Part shown: piece by piece, positions 8,994 to 17,249 of the stretch
Numbering within the stretch: position 1 is the first letter of the stretch
Layout of the letters: every line of letters starts with the position of its first letter
Source: Pediococcus cellicola
Lineage (GTDB): Bacteria > Bacillota > Bacilli > Lactobacillales > Lactobacillaceae
NCBI RefSeq assembly: GCF_001438655.1
Contig: NZ_JQBR01000007.1
Coordinates: 20,787-84,786 of the forward strand
Direction of reading: 5' to 3'
Length of the DNA: 64,000 nt
Notes under the pieces: generated by a model
Database searches by the model: none
Seen by the model: the letters and a program-made list of their open reading frames with translations, nothing else
What the model was told of the DNA's origin: nothing
Position numbers and translations under genes: made by a program

Positions 8994-9848
8994 ATGGAGA
9001 CAACAGAAAAGGCCCCAGCCAAACTGAACTTGTTCTTAGATACACCCTATAATCACGCAGATGGCCTTCAAGAGTGGAATATGGTGATGACATCGGTAGA
9101 TCTTGCGGACTATGTCAAAATCGAAACACGGCCTGGAAAACGGGCAATTAGTGTGCATACTGACACAGGCTTTTTGCCTAATGACAGTCGCAATTTAGCC
9201 TATCAGGCTGCTAAATTATTACAGCAGGAATTTCACGTCCAAGCGGGTGCCAAAATTCGGATTCAGAAAAATATTCCGGTCGCCGCTGGTATGGGCGGTG
9301 GGTCTTCCGATGCCGCTGCAGTTCTACGAGGGTTAAATAATTTGTGGAATTTACAGATTCCCCAAGTAACGTTAGCTGAGTTGGGTCTACGCATTGACTC
9401 AGATGTGCCTTATTGCGTCTATAGTCAAACGGCGTATGTTTATGGAAAAGGCGAAAAAATTAGGCTGTTGCGCCAATTGCCGGCGATGTATTTTGTGATT
9501 GCCAAGCCCAAATTAAGCGTGTCAACGCCCAAAATATTGCGTCAGATCGATCACCAACAGTTGCATCATTTGGAAATTGATGGCATGCTTACGGCGATTC
9601 AAAAAAATGATTTTACAGCTATTTGTGAAAATGTTGGTAATGTTTTAGAACCCTTAACAGGGCAGATGCACCCTCAAATTTTGCAATTAAAGGAACGAAT
9701 GCTACGGTATGGCGCAGATGCTGCGCAAATGAGTGGCACAGGGCCGACTGTTTTTGGCATTTGTCACAAAGAAAGTCGTGCACAGCATTTAGTGAATAGT
9801 CTGAAGGGGTTTTGTCACGAGGTTTATCTGGTGAGACCGTTAAATTAA
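8994..9848 (+). CDS. ispE: 4-diphosphocytidyl-2-C-methyl-D-erythritol kinase
   Basis: A GHMP kinase of the MEP isoprenoid pathway that phosphorylates CDP-methylerythritol. Of 284 residues, KAPAKLNLFLDT is at the N-terminus, the glycine-rich ATP loop is IPVAAGMGGGSSDAA (about residues 95-109) and AAQMSGTGPTVFG near the C-terminus is motif 3. ATG 8994 follows AGGTGA; the earlier TTG/ATG codons in the same frame lie in promoter-like sequence. Many lactobacilli keep ispE without the rest of the MEP pathway, so its role may differ here; no other MEP gene is in this window. Confidence 0.92.
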   Translation: METTEKAPAKLNLFLDTPYNHADGLQEWNMVMTSVDLADYVKIETRPGKRAISVHTDTGFLPNDSRNLAYQAAKLLQQEFHVQAGAKIRIQKNIPVAAGMGGGSSDAAAVLRGLNNLWNLQIPQVTLAELGLRIDSDVPYCVYSQTAYVYGKGEKIRLLRQLPAMYFVIAKPKLSVSTPKILRQIDHQQLHHLEIDGMLTAIQKNDFTAICENVGNVLEPLTGQMHPQILQLKERMLRYGADAAQMSGTGPTVFGICHKESRAQHLVNSLKGFCHEVYLVRPLN

Positions 9849-9879
9849 AAAAAGTCGCCAATTGTGGCGACCTTTTTTA
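9847..9879 (+). terminator. ispE terminator
   Basis: GTCGCCA (9854-9860) pairs with TGGCGAC (9865-9871), flanked by an A-run and a T-run, so it may work in both directions. Confidence 0.85.
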
Positions 9880-9967
9880 TTAACTAATTTGTAATTATTC
9901 GTGGCGTTTAATTTATACAACTACATAACCCCTAGAAATTGAATAGTCATGATTCACTAGGAGACGG

Positions 9968-10180
9968 TTACACTCCAAAAAATAAAAACCCAATGCCCAC
10001 TACAATAAACACAATCCCGAACCACACGCTAGTCCAAAGCGAAAGCGGCATCCAGCCAGTTGTGTGTTCGTTCATTGTAACCTTTAGTTTTTGCCACTGG
10101 TGATGGAAAACAAATAATTGTAAGATACCGGCCAAAATCGCAACAACACCAATTATGTGAATTAAGAGATTCGGATTCAT
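9968..10180 (-). CDS. Small membrane protein, unknown
   Basis: A 70-residue protein with two hydrophobic helices (about residues 8-26 and 46-69) joined by a short polar loop (HHQWQKLKVTMNEHTTGW). I do not recognise a family. The ATG at 10180 (a GTG at 10183 is also possible) has only a weak AGGCG ribosome site. A cre-like sequence lies 50 nt upstream (10233-10246), and downstream there is no gene until the ispE terminator. Confidence 0.6.
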   Translation of the reverse strand: MNPNLLIHIIGVVAILAGILQLFVFHHQWQKLKVTMNEHTTGWMPLSLWTSVWFGIVFIVVGIGFLFFGV

Positions 10181-10232
10181 CACGCTCGCCTGATTTCGTA
10201 ATTTCTAATATCGGTCACAGTTTAGCATCAAA

Positions 10233-10246
10233 ATAAAGCGTTTACA
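10233..10246 (-). promoter_or_regulatory. cre-like site (same 14-mer as in lac and cas4 promoters)
   Basis: Reads ATAAAGCGTTTACA on the top strand, i.e. TGTAAACGCTTTAT on the bottom, matching 12 of 14 positions of the CcpA cre consensus. It lies upstream of the small leftward membrane gene at 9968-10180. The identical 14-mer occurs at 12264, 18023 and 43549. Confidence 0.45.
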
Positions 10247-10258
10247 AGATGGAGAAGC

Positions 10259-10513
10259 TTAATTTAAATAGAAACGATGAAAAATGAGAAAAAGTAGGAT
10301 CGACCCGAGTAGAATGACGAGCAACATCAAACCAAGATTGGTCCAAGAAAAATGGTGCGATAAGTACATAGAACCGCCTGCGAGACTCAAACTGACAACG
10401 ATGACGATGAAGATTAAAGAAATCGGAAATCCATATTTATAAAGGAAGTACGCCATAACTACGTATCCGAGAAGATACTGAAACAATAAAAATTGATTAT
10501 TCGGACGTTTCAT
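10259..10513 (-). CDS. Small membrane protein, unknown
   Basis: An 84-residue, three-helix hydrophobic protein (hydrophobic runs at about 9-23, 28-47 and 54-78). ATG 10513 is preceded by a clear GGAGG. It starts 27 nt after the trhA-like gene ends and is probably co-transcribed with it. No family recognised. Confidence 0.65.
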   Translation of the reverse strand: MKRPNNQFLLFQYLLGYVVMAYFLYKYGFPISLIFIVIVVSLSLAGGSMYLSHHFSWTNLGLMLLVILLGSILLFLIFHRFYLN

Positions 10514-10540
10514 AAGCCGCCTCCATTCAGTTGGGTTACT

Positions 10541-11203
10541 TTAAATATACAACAAAATGGAAAAATACATTAATGCGGCGCCCACTAAGACAAGCACATG
10601 CCACCAAACATGCACATACTTAACATGAGGAATGTTATAAATCACACCACCCAGTGAAAAGGCAATGCCCCCAGCGGCTAATAAGCTAATGCCAACTAGG
10701 CCTAAAGTTTCGTACAAGGGTTTGGCACCCACTAAGCAAAGCCAACCCATCAAGACATAAATTAATGTCTCGACTTTTTTAAATTTACCTACTGCAAAAA
10801 ACTGAAAAATAATTCCGCCAATTGCTAACAACCAAATCACGATACAAAGCCCAATGCCAAGCGGCCCCCGAATTGCCAATAAACAATAGGGCGTATAAGT
10901 TCCTGCAATTAATAAATTAATGCTGTCATGGTCCAAGATCTGGAAGACGTGACTAGCTTTTGTGAAATATAAACTATGAAACATGGTCGAGGAGAAGAAT
11001 AAGACAAGTAAACTGATGCTATAAATAGTGTAAGCCACTAAATCGAGTGGTTGTCCAAGCCTTACAGCCTTGATAATCAATAAAACAGTTCCAGCAATAC
11101 TTAGAAAGAAGCCTAGGCCATGCGTGATGGCACTCCAAATTTCATTAAGAAGTTGAGAATGATGTAAAGAACGCAGCTTTTGAAGTTGAGTTGATGGTTT
11201 CAT
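10541..11203 (-). CDS. trhA: Hemolysin III / TrhA (PAQR) family membrane protein
   Basis: A 220-residue, seven-helix membrane protein of the hemolysin III/PAQR family. It has NEIWSAITHGLGFF at the N-terminus, the SSTMFHSLYF and QILDHDSINLLIAGTYTPY signature with metal-ligand His and Asp, and HVWWHVLVLVGA at the C-terminus carrying the last His. Bacterial members are linked to membrane homeostasis. GGAGG precedes ATG 11203. It is divergent from a TetR gene across an operator-rich gap. Confidence 0.9.
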   Translation of the reverse strand: MKPSTQLQKLRSLHHSQLLNEIWSAITHGLGFFLSIAGTVLLIIKAVRLGQPLDLVAYTIYSISLLVLFFSSTMFHSLYFTKASHVFQILDHDSINLLIAGTYTPYCLLAIRGPLGIGLCIVIWLLAIGGIIFQFFAVGKFKKVETLIYVLMGWLCLVGAKPLYETLGLVGISLLAAGGIAFSLGGVIYNIPHVKYVHVWWHVLVLVGAALMYFSILLYI

Positions 11204-11221
11204 ATTGTGTTCCTCCGTTTC

Positions 11222-11263
11222 AACTAGACATTATATACTAATCATCTAGTTATTGAAACTAGA
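11222..11263. promoter_or_regulatory. Candidate TetR operator overlapping the trhA promoter
   Basis: AACTAGA (11222-11228) and TCTAGTT (11245-11251) form a perfect inverted repeat, and a third AACTAGA lies at 11257-11263. On the minus strand a TATAAT -10 with TTTCAA 17 nt upstream sits inside this block, so a repressor bound here would block trhA. The adjacent divergent TetR is the obvious candidate. Confidence 0.6.
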
Positions 11264-11342
11264 TAACATAAAAATCGATGAATTACGATTTTGGTAAAGA
11301 AAATGGTATGATATTAGAAAGAGAAAAGTGAAGAGGGAAATC

Positions 11343-11855
11343 ATGGCAAAGCGTTCTAACACGAAACAAAAGATAGTGCTGGCCTTATTTGAATTAATGA
11401 AGACCCACTCAGTTGATGAAGTGACAGTTAGCGATATTTGTAAACAAGCATCAGTGTCACGGATGTCGTATTATCGAAGTTTTAAATCCAAACAACAAAT
11501 TTTAGAATACCAATTTGATGTCGTGTTCCAAGAATTTTTTAGTTACTTACAAGTTATGAACAATCACGATATGACGGCTTTTTTGGATGCCTTTTTTACG
11601 GTAATTCGTCGGCATCGCATCACGGTTCATATTTTGATTAAAGCCGACTTAGTGGGAATCATATTGGATAAGTTACAGTTTTATATTACCGACCTGATCG
11701 ACAAGGACGTGCTTAAAGTTCGTGATCGGGCATCCAAAATGTGGATTGCGTTTGTTGCAGGCGGTCTCACTACCATGATTGTGGAGTGGGATAAGGATGA
11801 TATGATTGAATCCAATGCCGAAATGGTAATGATCGCACGTAAATTTTTGAAATAA
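11343..11855 (+). CDS. TetR/AcrR-family transcriptional regulator
   Basis: A 170-residue regulator with an N-terminal TetR helix-turn-helix (KQKIVLALFELMKTHSVDEVTVSDICKQA, then SVSRMSYYRSFKSKQQILEY) and a helical ligand-binding C-terminus (TetR_C_like, AFVAGGLTTMIVEW). GTG 11328 is in frame, but AGAGGG just upstream favours ATG 11343. It probably controls itself and the divergent trhA-like operon. The effector is unknown. Confidence 0.9.
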   Translation: MAKRSNTKQKIVLALFELMKTHSVDEVTVSDICKQASVSRMSYYRSFKSKQQILEYQFDVVFQEFFSYLQVMNNHDMTAFLDAFFTVIRRHRITVHILIKADLVGIILDKLQFYITDLIDKDVLKVRDRASKMWIAFVAGGLTTMIVEWDKDDMIESNAEMVMIARKFLK

Positions 11856-11924
11856 GTTTTTAGGAATACTTTGAAAATTAGATGGCAAAGACCGTCAGGC
11901 ACATACTGCGTATCGTTGATCGGA

Positions 11925-11950
11925 GACTAGGAAAAATTCCTAGTCTTTTT
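11925..11950 (+). terminator. Terminator after tetR
   Basis: GACTAGGAA (11925-11933) pairs with TTCCTAGTC (11937-11945), then TTTTT. The following bases (CCCTGAACTTTAATAG) match a repeated terminator-flank also seen near 23680, 31490 and 58890. Confidence 0.85.
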
Positions 11951-12020
11951 CTATCCCTGAACTTTAATAGCCGAGATTCGGGAGAAAAGATGAAAAGCAG
12001 TATTGTTTTTGGTTGTTGCT

Positions 12021-12190
12021 ATGGCACTGCAAGCACCCGAACGTTTAGGATTTGAAGAACTGGCGGAAATAATGCAAAGACAGGTACAAAAAAAGCCCTT
12101 TCTTCATGAAAAGAGTTAGTTATTAAAGTGGCTAGTGTCAAATGTAGCGGGTGGCTTAACTAGATGATCGCACGCAAATTTTTGCGACAG
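12021..12190 (+). pseudogene. Decayed coding sequence including a TetR-like 3' remnant
   Basis: The 11951-12263 gap holds no intact gene. At 12021-12119 a short frame encodes MALQAPERLGFEELAEIMQR and 12 further residues, with no ribosome site. At 12122-12190 the translation LLKWLVSNVAGGLTR, a stop, and then MIARKFLRQW echoes the C-terminus of the intact TetR just upstream (VAGGLTT and MIARKFLK), with the intervening segment deleted. This looks like a degraded second TetR-type gene. The assignment rests on short matches. Confidence 0.4.
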
Positions 12191-12263
12191 TGGAAGAGTT
12201 GAAATTAACGTCAGATCAGCCGTTATGGTGAATGATGCAAAAGCAAAAATGAAAGAAAAATAA

Positions 12264-12300
12264 ATAAAGCGTTTACATTTTTACTAAATTGGTCTACAAT
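12264..12300 (+). promoter_or_regulatory. lac operon 1 promoter with overlapping cre-like site
   Basis: TTTACA (12272-12277), 17 nt, TACAAT (12295-12300). The -35 is the end of ATAAAGCGTTTACA (12264-12277), a 12/14 match to cre read on the other strand, so CcpA binding would occlude RNA polymerase. Confidence 0.65.
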
Positions 12301-12322
12301 TATTTATGGATAAAGTTTTTGT

Positions 12323-12390
12323 GGATCGTTACTAATTCGATTAGGCGTGACCACAAGCAATGCAACTCATTGCTTGTGGTCATTTTTTTT
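12323..12390 (+). promoter_or_regulatory. LicT-type ribonucleic antiterminator (RAT) and overlapping terminator, operon 1
   Basis: The RAT (12323-12352) begins GGATCGTTACT and ends AGGCGTGACC, the LicT/SacY-type pattern. It overlaps the terminator stem GACCACAAGCAATG (12349-12362) / CATTGCTTGTGGTC (12368-12381), followed by eight T. Binding of the downstream antiterminator to the RAT would prevent the terminator and let transcription into the operon. Confidence 0.88.
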
Positions 12391-12407
12391 CAAAAAAAGA
12401 GGATATG

Positions 12408-13298
12408 ATGAAAATGTTGACCATCGTTCAGATTTTTAATAACAACGTGGCCTTGATCAAATTGAATGACAACCGACTAGCAATAGTAAAGGGAAAAGGC
12501 ATCGTCTTCCAAAAAGAGAAGGGCCAACAAGTTGATGTGAACAAAGTGGAAAAAATATTTTATTTGGAGACTGCAGGCTCTAAAGAAAACTTATATTTTC
12601 TGCTAAAGGATATTCCCATTGATGTTGTGACTACGACCTACGAAATTGTGGATGTCGCACAAAAAGAATTTGGTTTTTCAGTTTTGGACTATGTGTATAT
12701 TACATTGAGCGACCATATCTATGGGGTGTATAAGCGTATGCAAACCAATAGTTTTCATGAAAGCTTAGTTCCAGACATGCATACGGAATATCCAACTGAA
12801 TACGCAATTGGAAAACGAGCAGTCGACATCATTTCCAATAACTTACATATTCAGTTACCGAAAAGTGAGGTCAAAAGTATTGCGTTACATTTTATCAATG
12901 CTCAAGGCACACCAGGAGCCGATAAGCTTGATGACTCACTAACCACTACCGTGAATAATATTGTCCAAGCTGTTTTGAGTCAAAATCATATTTTAAGGAC
13001 CAAAGAAAACGGTAATTATTATGATCGGTTAATGGTCCATCTTCAGTATTTGGTTGATCGCTTGAATCAATCTGAAAATCATGGGTCTGCGTTTACAGAA
13101 TCCTTAGAAAATAGTCTGGAAAAATCTTATCCAAGTTCCGCAAGAATTGCAAAAGAGATTTATAACAATCTACAAAAACAACTATCCGCAACTCTTGGTG
13201 ATAACGAGAAATTATATTTTATTATTCATATTCAGCGGCTGATTAATGAGCAACCGCAAAATAAGAATGTTAATGGAGGTAAAAAAAATGGCAAGTAG
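12408..13298 (+). CDS. licT: BglG/LicT-family transcription antiterminator, operon 1
   Basis: A 296-residue RNA-binding antiterminator. The N-terminal CAT domain has the IFNNNVALIKLND signature (about residues 9-21) and is followed by two PRD domains. Phosphorylatable histidines occur in SDHIYGVYKRM and VKSIALHFINAQG (PRD1) and YDRLMVHLQYLVDR and FIIHIQRL (PRD2). Phosphorylation by the PTS sets activity according to substrate and catabolite state. The GAGG at 12399-12402 suits ATG 12408 better than 12405 or 12414; an earlier in-frame start would read through the terminator. Its 3' end overlaps the EIIA gene by 11 nt. Confidence 0.93.
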   Translation: MKMLTIVQIFNNNVALIKLNDNRLAIVKGKGIVFQKEKGQQVDVNKVEKIFYLETAGSKENLYFLLKDIPIDVVTTTYEIVDVAQKEFGFSVLDYVYITLSDHIYGVYKRMQTNSFHESLVPDMHTEYPTEYAIGKRAVDIISNNLHIQLPKSEVKSIALHFINAQGTPGADKLDDSLTTTVNNIVQAVLSQNHILRTKENGNYYDRLMVHLQYLVDRLNQSENHGSAFTESLENSLEKSYPSSARIAKEIYNNLQKQLSATLGDNEKLYFIIHIQRLINEQPQNKNVNGGKKNGK

Positions 13299-13638
13299 AG
13301 AAGAAGTATCTATGGTAGGTTTTGCAATTGTCGCGTATGCCGGAGATGCAAAGACTGCCTTAATGAAGGCACTTGACGAAGCACGCGATGGTAATTTCAC
13401 CAAGGCAAGGAGCTTGGTAGAGGAATCTACGCAATCAATCAATGATGCACATAATGAACAAACTAAGCTGCTTAGTAAAGAAGCGGGTGGCGATGATATG
13501 GATGTCACGTTTATTATGGTGCATGGTCAAGACACCTTGATGACGACTATGATGCTAAAAGACGAAGTTCAGTACTTTATTGATGAGTATGAACGCTTGG
13601 ACAAGATTGAAAAAAAATTAGGAATTGAAAAAAATTGA
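13288..13638 (+). CDS. lacF: PTS lactose/cellobiose-type EIIA, operon 1
   Basis: A 116-residue EIIA of the lactose/cellobiose family. Its helical-bundle phosphohistidine is in IMVHGQDTLMTTMMLKDE (His79), and VAYAGDAKTALMKAL and NEQTKLLSKEAGG match the family. It passes phosphate from HPr to the EIIB domain of the next gene. ATG 13288 follows GGAGG by 8 nt. Confidence 0.95.
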   Translation: MASREEVSMVGFAIVAYAGDAKTALMKALDEARDGNFTKARSLVEESTQSINDAHNEQTKLLSKEAGGDDMDVTFIMVHGQDTLMTTMMLKDEVQYFIDEYERLDKIEKKLGIEKN

Positions 13639-13662
13639 AACTATAAATAGGAGGGTTCTCTC

Positions 13663-15414
13663 ATGAATTGGATTGTGAAACAAATTGAGAAAGCACAACC
13701 ATTTTTCCGAAAACTGTCTGCTAATATCTATCTTCAGGCGGTTCGTGATGGCTTTATTTCTTTGATGCCAATCATTATTTTCTCAAGTATCTTTATTCTT
13801 GTGGCCAACGTCCCTAATATTTGGGGATTTTACTGGCCAACCGCGGTTAGCGACAATTTGAATAGATTTTATAACTATTCAATGGGTGTTTTGTCCTTAA
13901 TGGCGGCTGCCAATGTGGCTCGAGCATTAACACGTAACTTGAACGTACGACTACCAAAAATTGATCAGATTCCAGAAGCTGCTGTGATGTTTGGCGCGCA
14001 GATTAGTTTCTTGTTAGTAGCCGTTGACCCATTTACCAATAAGGCAAGCACTTTATTCTTTAACACCTCATTTATGGGAACCAAAGGATTAATTTGTGCG
14101 TTCTTAGTGGCCTTTATTGTACCTAACATTTATTATTTCTGTTTTAAGAATCACATTACTATTAAATTACCTGATGCAGTCCCACAAAATATTTCATCAG
14201 CGTTTACCAACATTATTCCATTTGCATTTGCCAGTTTCTTCTTCTGGATCTTTGATATGGTCTTCAGAGCGTTAACAAATGCAAACTTGGCAGCTTGGAT
14301 CATTCAAGTGCTTTCGCCATTATTTACTGCTGCTGATGGATACTTTGGATTAGCAATTGTTTATGGGGCGATGGCCTTCTTCTGGTTTATCGGTATTCAA
14401 GGACCTTCCATTGTGGAACCTGCTGTGACGGCGATTTATTTAACCAATGTTGAAGCTAACTTGAAGGTTTTTGAAGCTGGTGGTCACGCAACTAACATTT
14501 TAGCGCAAGGCACACAATACTTTGTCGCAACTATTGGTGGTACAGGAGCTACTTTAGTAATTACGTATATGTTTGCGTTGTTCGCAAAATCAAAGGAATT
14601 GAAGGCAGTTGGTCGGGCTTCAGCAATTCCAGTGTCATTCGGTGTTAATGAACCTATTTTATTTGGAGCACCTTTAATTTTGAATCCAGTGTTCTTCTTA
14701 CCGTTTATCTTGACACCAATTTTCAATGTTTGGTTATTCAAGATTTTCGTTGATTTCTTTGGGATGAATGGTTTTATTTATAACTTACCATGGACAACAC
14801 CAGGGCCAATCGGATTGTTTATGGGAGTTGGATTCTCAATTCAAGCTTTAATTCTCATTGTCGCTATTTTGGCGATGGATGTGGTTTGCTACTACCCATT
14901 CTTCAAAGCTTATGATGCACAGAAGGTTTCTGAAGAAGCAGCTGCTGAGGCTGAAAATGCGGCTAAGGGTATTTCTCCAGAGGTTGCGAATGCTCCTGTT
15001 GAAGTTGACAGTGGTGAAATCCCAGTAAGTATGACAAAAGATAAAAAGAATTTGAACATTATGGTTATCTGTGCCGGTGGTGGTACTAGTGGTATTTTAG
15101 CCAATGCGCTAAATAAGATGGCTAAAGAAAAAGATTTGCCGGTCGAAGCTGCCGCAGCTGCATATGGGGCTCACGGAGACTTATTACCTGACATGGATGT
15201 TGTTGTTCTCGCCCCTCAAATGGATGCGATGCGAGATTCACTGAAGTTAGAAACAGATAAAGCAAACGTTAAGATGATCACAACCACTGGTAAACAGTAC
15301 ATTGATCTCACCAGACACGCAGATAAAGCTTTGCAATTTATCGTTGGAAAGTTGAAAGGTGAACCTGAAGACAATCAAGAAACGCATACACCGACGCCAA
15401 CGCCAACTGCTTAA
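13663..15414 (+). CDS. lacE: PTS lactose-type EIICB permease, operon 1
   Basis: A 583-residue fused permease. The N-terminal EIIC domain (about residues 1-420, some ten hydrophobic segments, with the family block SFGVNEPILFGAPLILNP) transports the sugar. An alanine-rich linker follows, then a C-terminal EIIB domain with the phosphocysteine Cys470 in VICAGGGTSGILAN. The tail ends in a TPTPTPTA run. Length and fusion order match LacE. The sugar arrives inside as a 6-phosphate for the downstream GH1 enzyme; lactose or a related beta-galactoside is likely but not proven. Confidence 0.93.
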   Translation: MNWIVKQIEKAQPFFRKLSANIYLQAVRDGFISLMPIIIFSSIFILVANVPNIWGFYWPTAVSDNLNRFYNYSMGVLSLMAAANVARALTRNLNVRLPKIDQIPEAAVMFGAQISFLLVAVDPFTNKASTLFFNTSFMGTKGLICAFLVAFIVPNIYYFCFKNHITIKLPDAVPQNISSAFTNIIPFAFASFFFWIFDMVFRALTNANLAAWIIQVLSPLFTAADGYFGLAIVYGAMAFFWFIGIQGPSIVEPAVTAIYLTNVEANLKVFEAGGHATNILAQGTQYFVATIGGTGATLVITYMFALFAKSKELKAVGRASAIPVSFGVNEPILFGAPLILNPVFFLPFILTPIFNVWLFKIFVDFFGMNGFIYNLPWTTPGPIGLFMGVGFSIQALILIVAILAMDVVCYYPFFKAYDAQKVSEEAAAEAENAAKGISPEVANAPVEVDSGEIPVSMTKDKKNLNIMVICAGGGTSGILANALNKMAKEKDLPVEAAAAAYGAHGDLLPDMDVVVLAPQMDAMRDSLKLETDKANVKMITTTGKQYIDLTRHADKALQFIVGKLKGEPEDNQETHTPTPTPTA

Positions 15415-15427
15415 TTAGGAGGTTACT

Positions 15428-16843
15428 ATGTTAAATCGTGTAAAATCATTACCTAAAGATTTTGTTTGGGGTGGCGCAACTGCCGCTTATCAAGTTGAAG
15501 GAGCCACAAAAGTTGGTGGTAAGGGAAAAACCATGTGGGATGATTATTTAAAAGCCCAAGGTCGTTTCTCGCCAGATCCTGCTAGTGATTTTTATCACTG
15601 CTATCCGGAAGATGTGAAATTGGCACATCAGTATGGATTAAACGCCATTCGAGTATCGATTGCTTGGACGCGAATTTTTCCAAACGGTTATGGCGAACCC
15701 AATCAAGCAGGTGTGAAGTACTATCACGAACTTTTTAAGGCATGTCTTGACCAAGGCGTGACCCCATATGTTTCCTTACATCACTTTGATTCACCGAAGA
15801 CGTTATTTGACCAAGGGGATTGGTTAAATCGTCAAAATATTGATTATTTTGTAAAATATGCCGAATTTTGTTTTAAAGAATTCACAGAAGTTAAAAATTG
15901 GTTTACGATTAACGAATTAATTTCACTTTCTTTATCCCAATATATCGCGGGGAATTTTCCACCTAATCATCACTTTGACGTGACAAGTGCGATTCAAGCC
16001 CAACATAATGAGTTATTGGCCCACGCACGTGTGGTAAATTTGTATAAATCCTTGCATCTTGATGGCCGAATTGGCTTAATTCATGTGTTACAACCCATTT
16101 ACCCTATCACAGAGACACCTGAGAATAAACACGCGGCAGCCCTGTATGACGCCTTTATTAATCGGTTCTTGTTAGATGGGACATTCTTGGGTGAATACTC
16201 GGATGAAACCATGGCGTTAATCAACGAAATTTTGGAGAAAAACGGGGCTAAATTAGAGATTCAAGATGGCGATATGGCGATTTTGAAAGAAGCTTCCACA
16301 CAAAATGATTTCTTTGGCTTGAATTATTATCAGTCCCAATTCATTCAAGCTTATGATGGCCCAAGTGGCAATAAATTTAATGGCACCGGTGATAAAGGTT
16401 CATCATCATTTAGTTTTCATGGTGTTGGCCAAATTGTGCAAAAGCCGGGTGTGCCAACCACAGATTGGGATTGGAACATTTATCCTGAAGGTTTGTATGA
16501 CATTTTGAAACGAGTATCAAAAGAGTATCCTAATTCTAAGACAATCTACATCACAGAGAATGGGTTAGGGTACAAAGACAATTTCGTTTCTGAAGATCAG
16601 GTGATCGATGACGAACCAAGGATTGATTACATTGATCAGCATGTGGCGGCCCTACTAAAAGCGCGTAGTGAGGGTGTTAACGTGCAGGGCTACTTTGTTT
16701 GGTCACTTCAAGACCAGTTCTCGTGGGCCAACGGCTATAACAAGCGTTATGGACTATTCTATGTCGATTTTGATACTCAAAAACGTTATATTAAAAAGAG
16801 TGCTGAATGGTTTAAGGAATTAGCTGACACGATGCATTCGTAG
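15428..16843 (+). CDS. lacG: GH1 6-phospho-beta-galactosidase, operon 1
   Basis: A 471-residue glycoside hydrolase family 1 enzyme that hydrolyses the imported 6-phospho-disaccharide in the cytoplasm. The acid/base Glu163 lies in FTINELIS and the nucleophile Glu377 in YITENGLGY. The N-terminus DFVWGGATAAYQVEGAT and the C-terminal GYFVWSLQDQFSWANGYNKRYGLFYV are typical. Overall it resembles LacG of Lactobacillus casei rather than BglA enzymes. AGGAGG precedes the ATG by 6 nt. Last gene of operon 1. Confidence 0.92.
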   Translation: MLNRVKSLPKDFVWGGATAAYQVEGATKVGGKGKTMWDDYLKAQGRFSPDPASDFYHCYPEDVKLAHQYGLNAIRVSIAWTRIFPNGYGEPNQAGVKYYHELFKACLDQGVTPYVSLHHFDSPKTLFDQGDWLNRQNIDYFVKYAEFCFKEFTEVKNWFTINELISLSLSQYIAGNFPPNHHFDVTSAIQAQHNELLAHARVVNLYKSLHLDGRIGLIHVLQPIYPITETPENKHAAALYDAFINRFLLDGTFLGEYSDETMALINEILEKNGAKLEIQDGDMAILKEASTQNDFFGLNYYQSQFIQAYDGPSGNKFNGTGDKGSSSFSFHGVGQIVQKPGVPTTDWDWNIYPEGLYDILKRVSKEYPNSKTIYITENGLGYKDNFVSEDQVIDDEPRIDYIDQHVAALLKARSEGVNVQGYFVWSLQDQFSWANGYNKRYGLFYVDFDTQKRYIKKSAEWFKELADTMHS

Positions 16844-16884
16844 GCTGTCAGGGATCTAACTCGGAGTCAATTTATGTGATTTAG

Positions 16885-17147
16885 ACGATTTTTGAATATA
16901 TTCCAACCACATGGGCCGTTACTTTTAAGAGCCATGACGATGCACATGCTTATTATGCAAAGTATACTGTTGAAGCTCAAGAAAATTTGAGAGCTCCTGT
17001 TAACAATGATACTTGGTACATCGGGACGTATTTAAGGATGCTGACTTTGAAAAGGGATTGGATGAAGTGATGGCAAAAATTGGATTGCATTCATTAGCCT
17101 ACTCGATTGAAAAACCACAGGTTGGACAGAATTGGATTAAAGCTTAA
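16885..17147 (+). pseudogene. Frameshifted 3' gene fragment, unknown family
   Basis: From 16885 one frame reads TIFEYIPTTWAVTFKSHDDA and continues to NNDTWYIGTYL. The sense then continues in another frame as DVFKDADFEKGLDEVMAKIG and HSLAYSIEKPQVGQNWIKA up to the stop at 17147. The two halves join around 17025, suggesting a single frameshift in an already 5'-truncated gene. I do not recognise the parent family. Confidence 0.45.
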
Positions 17148-17170
17148 AATGGTTTTGAGACAAAAATGAT

Positions 17171-17207
17171 AAAAAGCGGCTGGAAATTAAATTCCAACCG
17201 CTTTTTT
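17171..17207. terminator. Bidirectional terminator
   Basis: AAAAAGCGG with TGGAAT pairs with ATTCCAACCGCTTTTTT across a TAAA loop. It serves the remnant on the left and the leftward membrane-protein gene on the right. Confidence 0.85.
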
Positions 17208-17249
17208 GAGTGCGTTTTAAGAAATAGAGTTAATCAGGAGCCTTAAATG

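Noticed and set aside
15911..15925. Leu in place of Pro after the acid/base Glu of both GH1 enzymes (NEL, not NEP) as a sign of inactivity
   Set aside because: That position varies in 6-phospho-beta-galactosidases (NEI, NEP), both catalytic Glu are present, and the change is shared by both paralogues.
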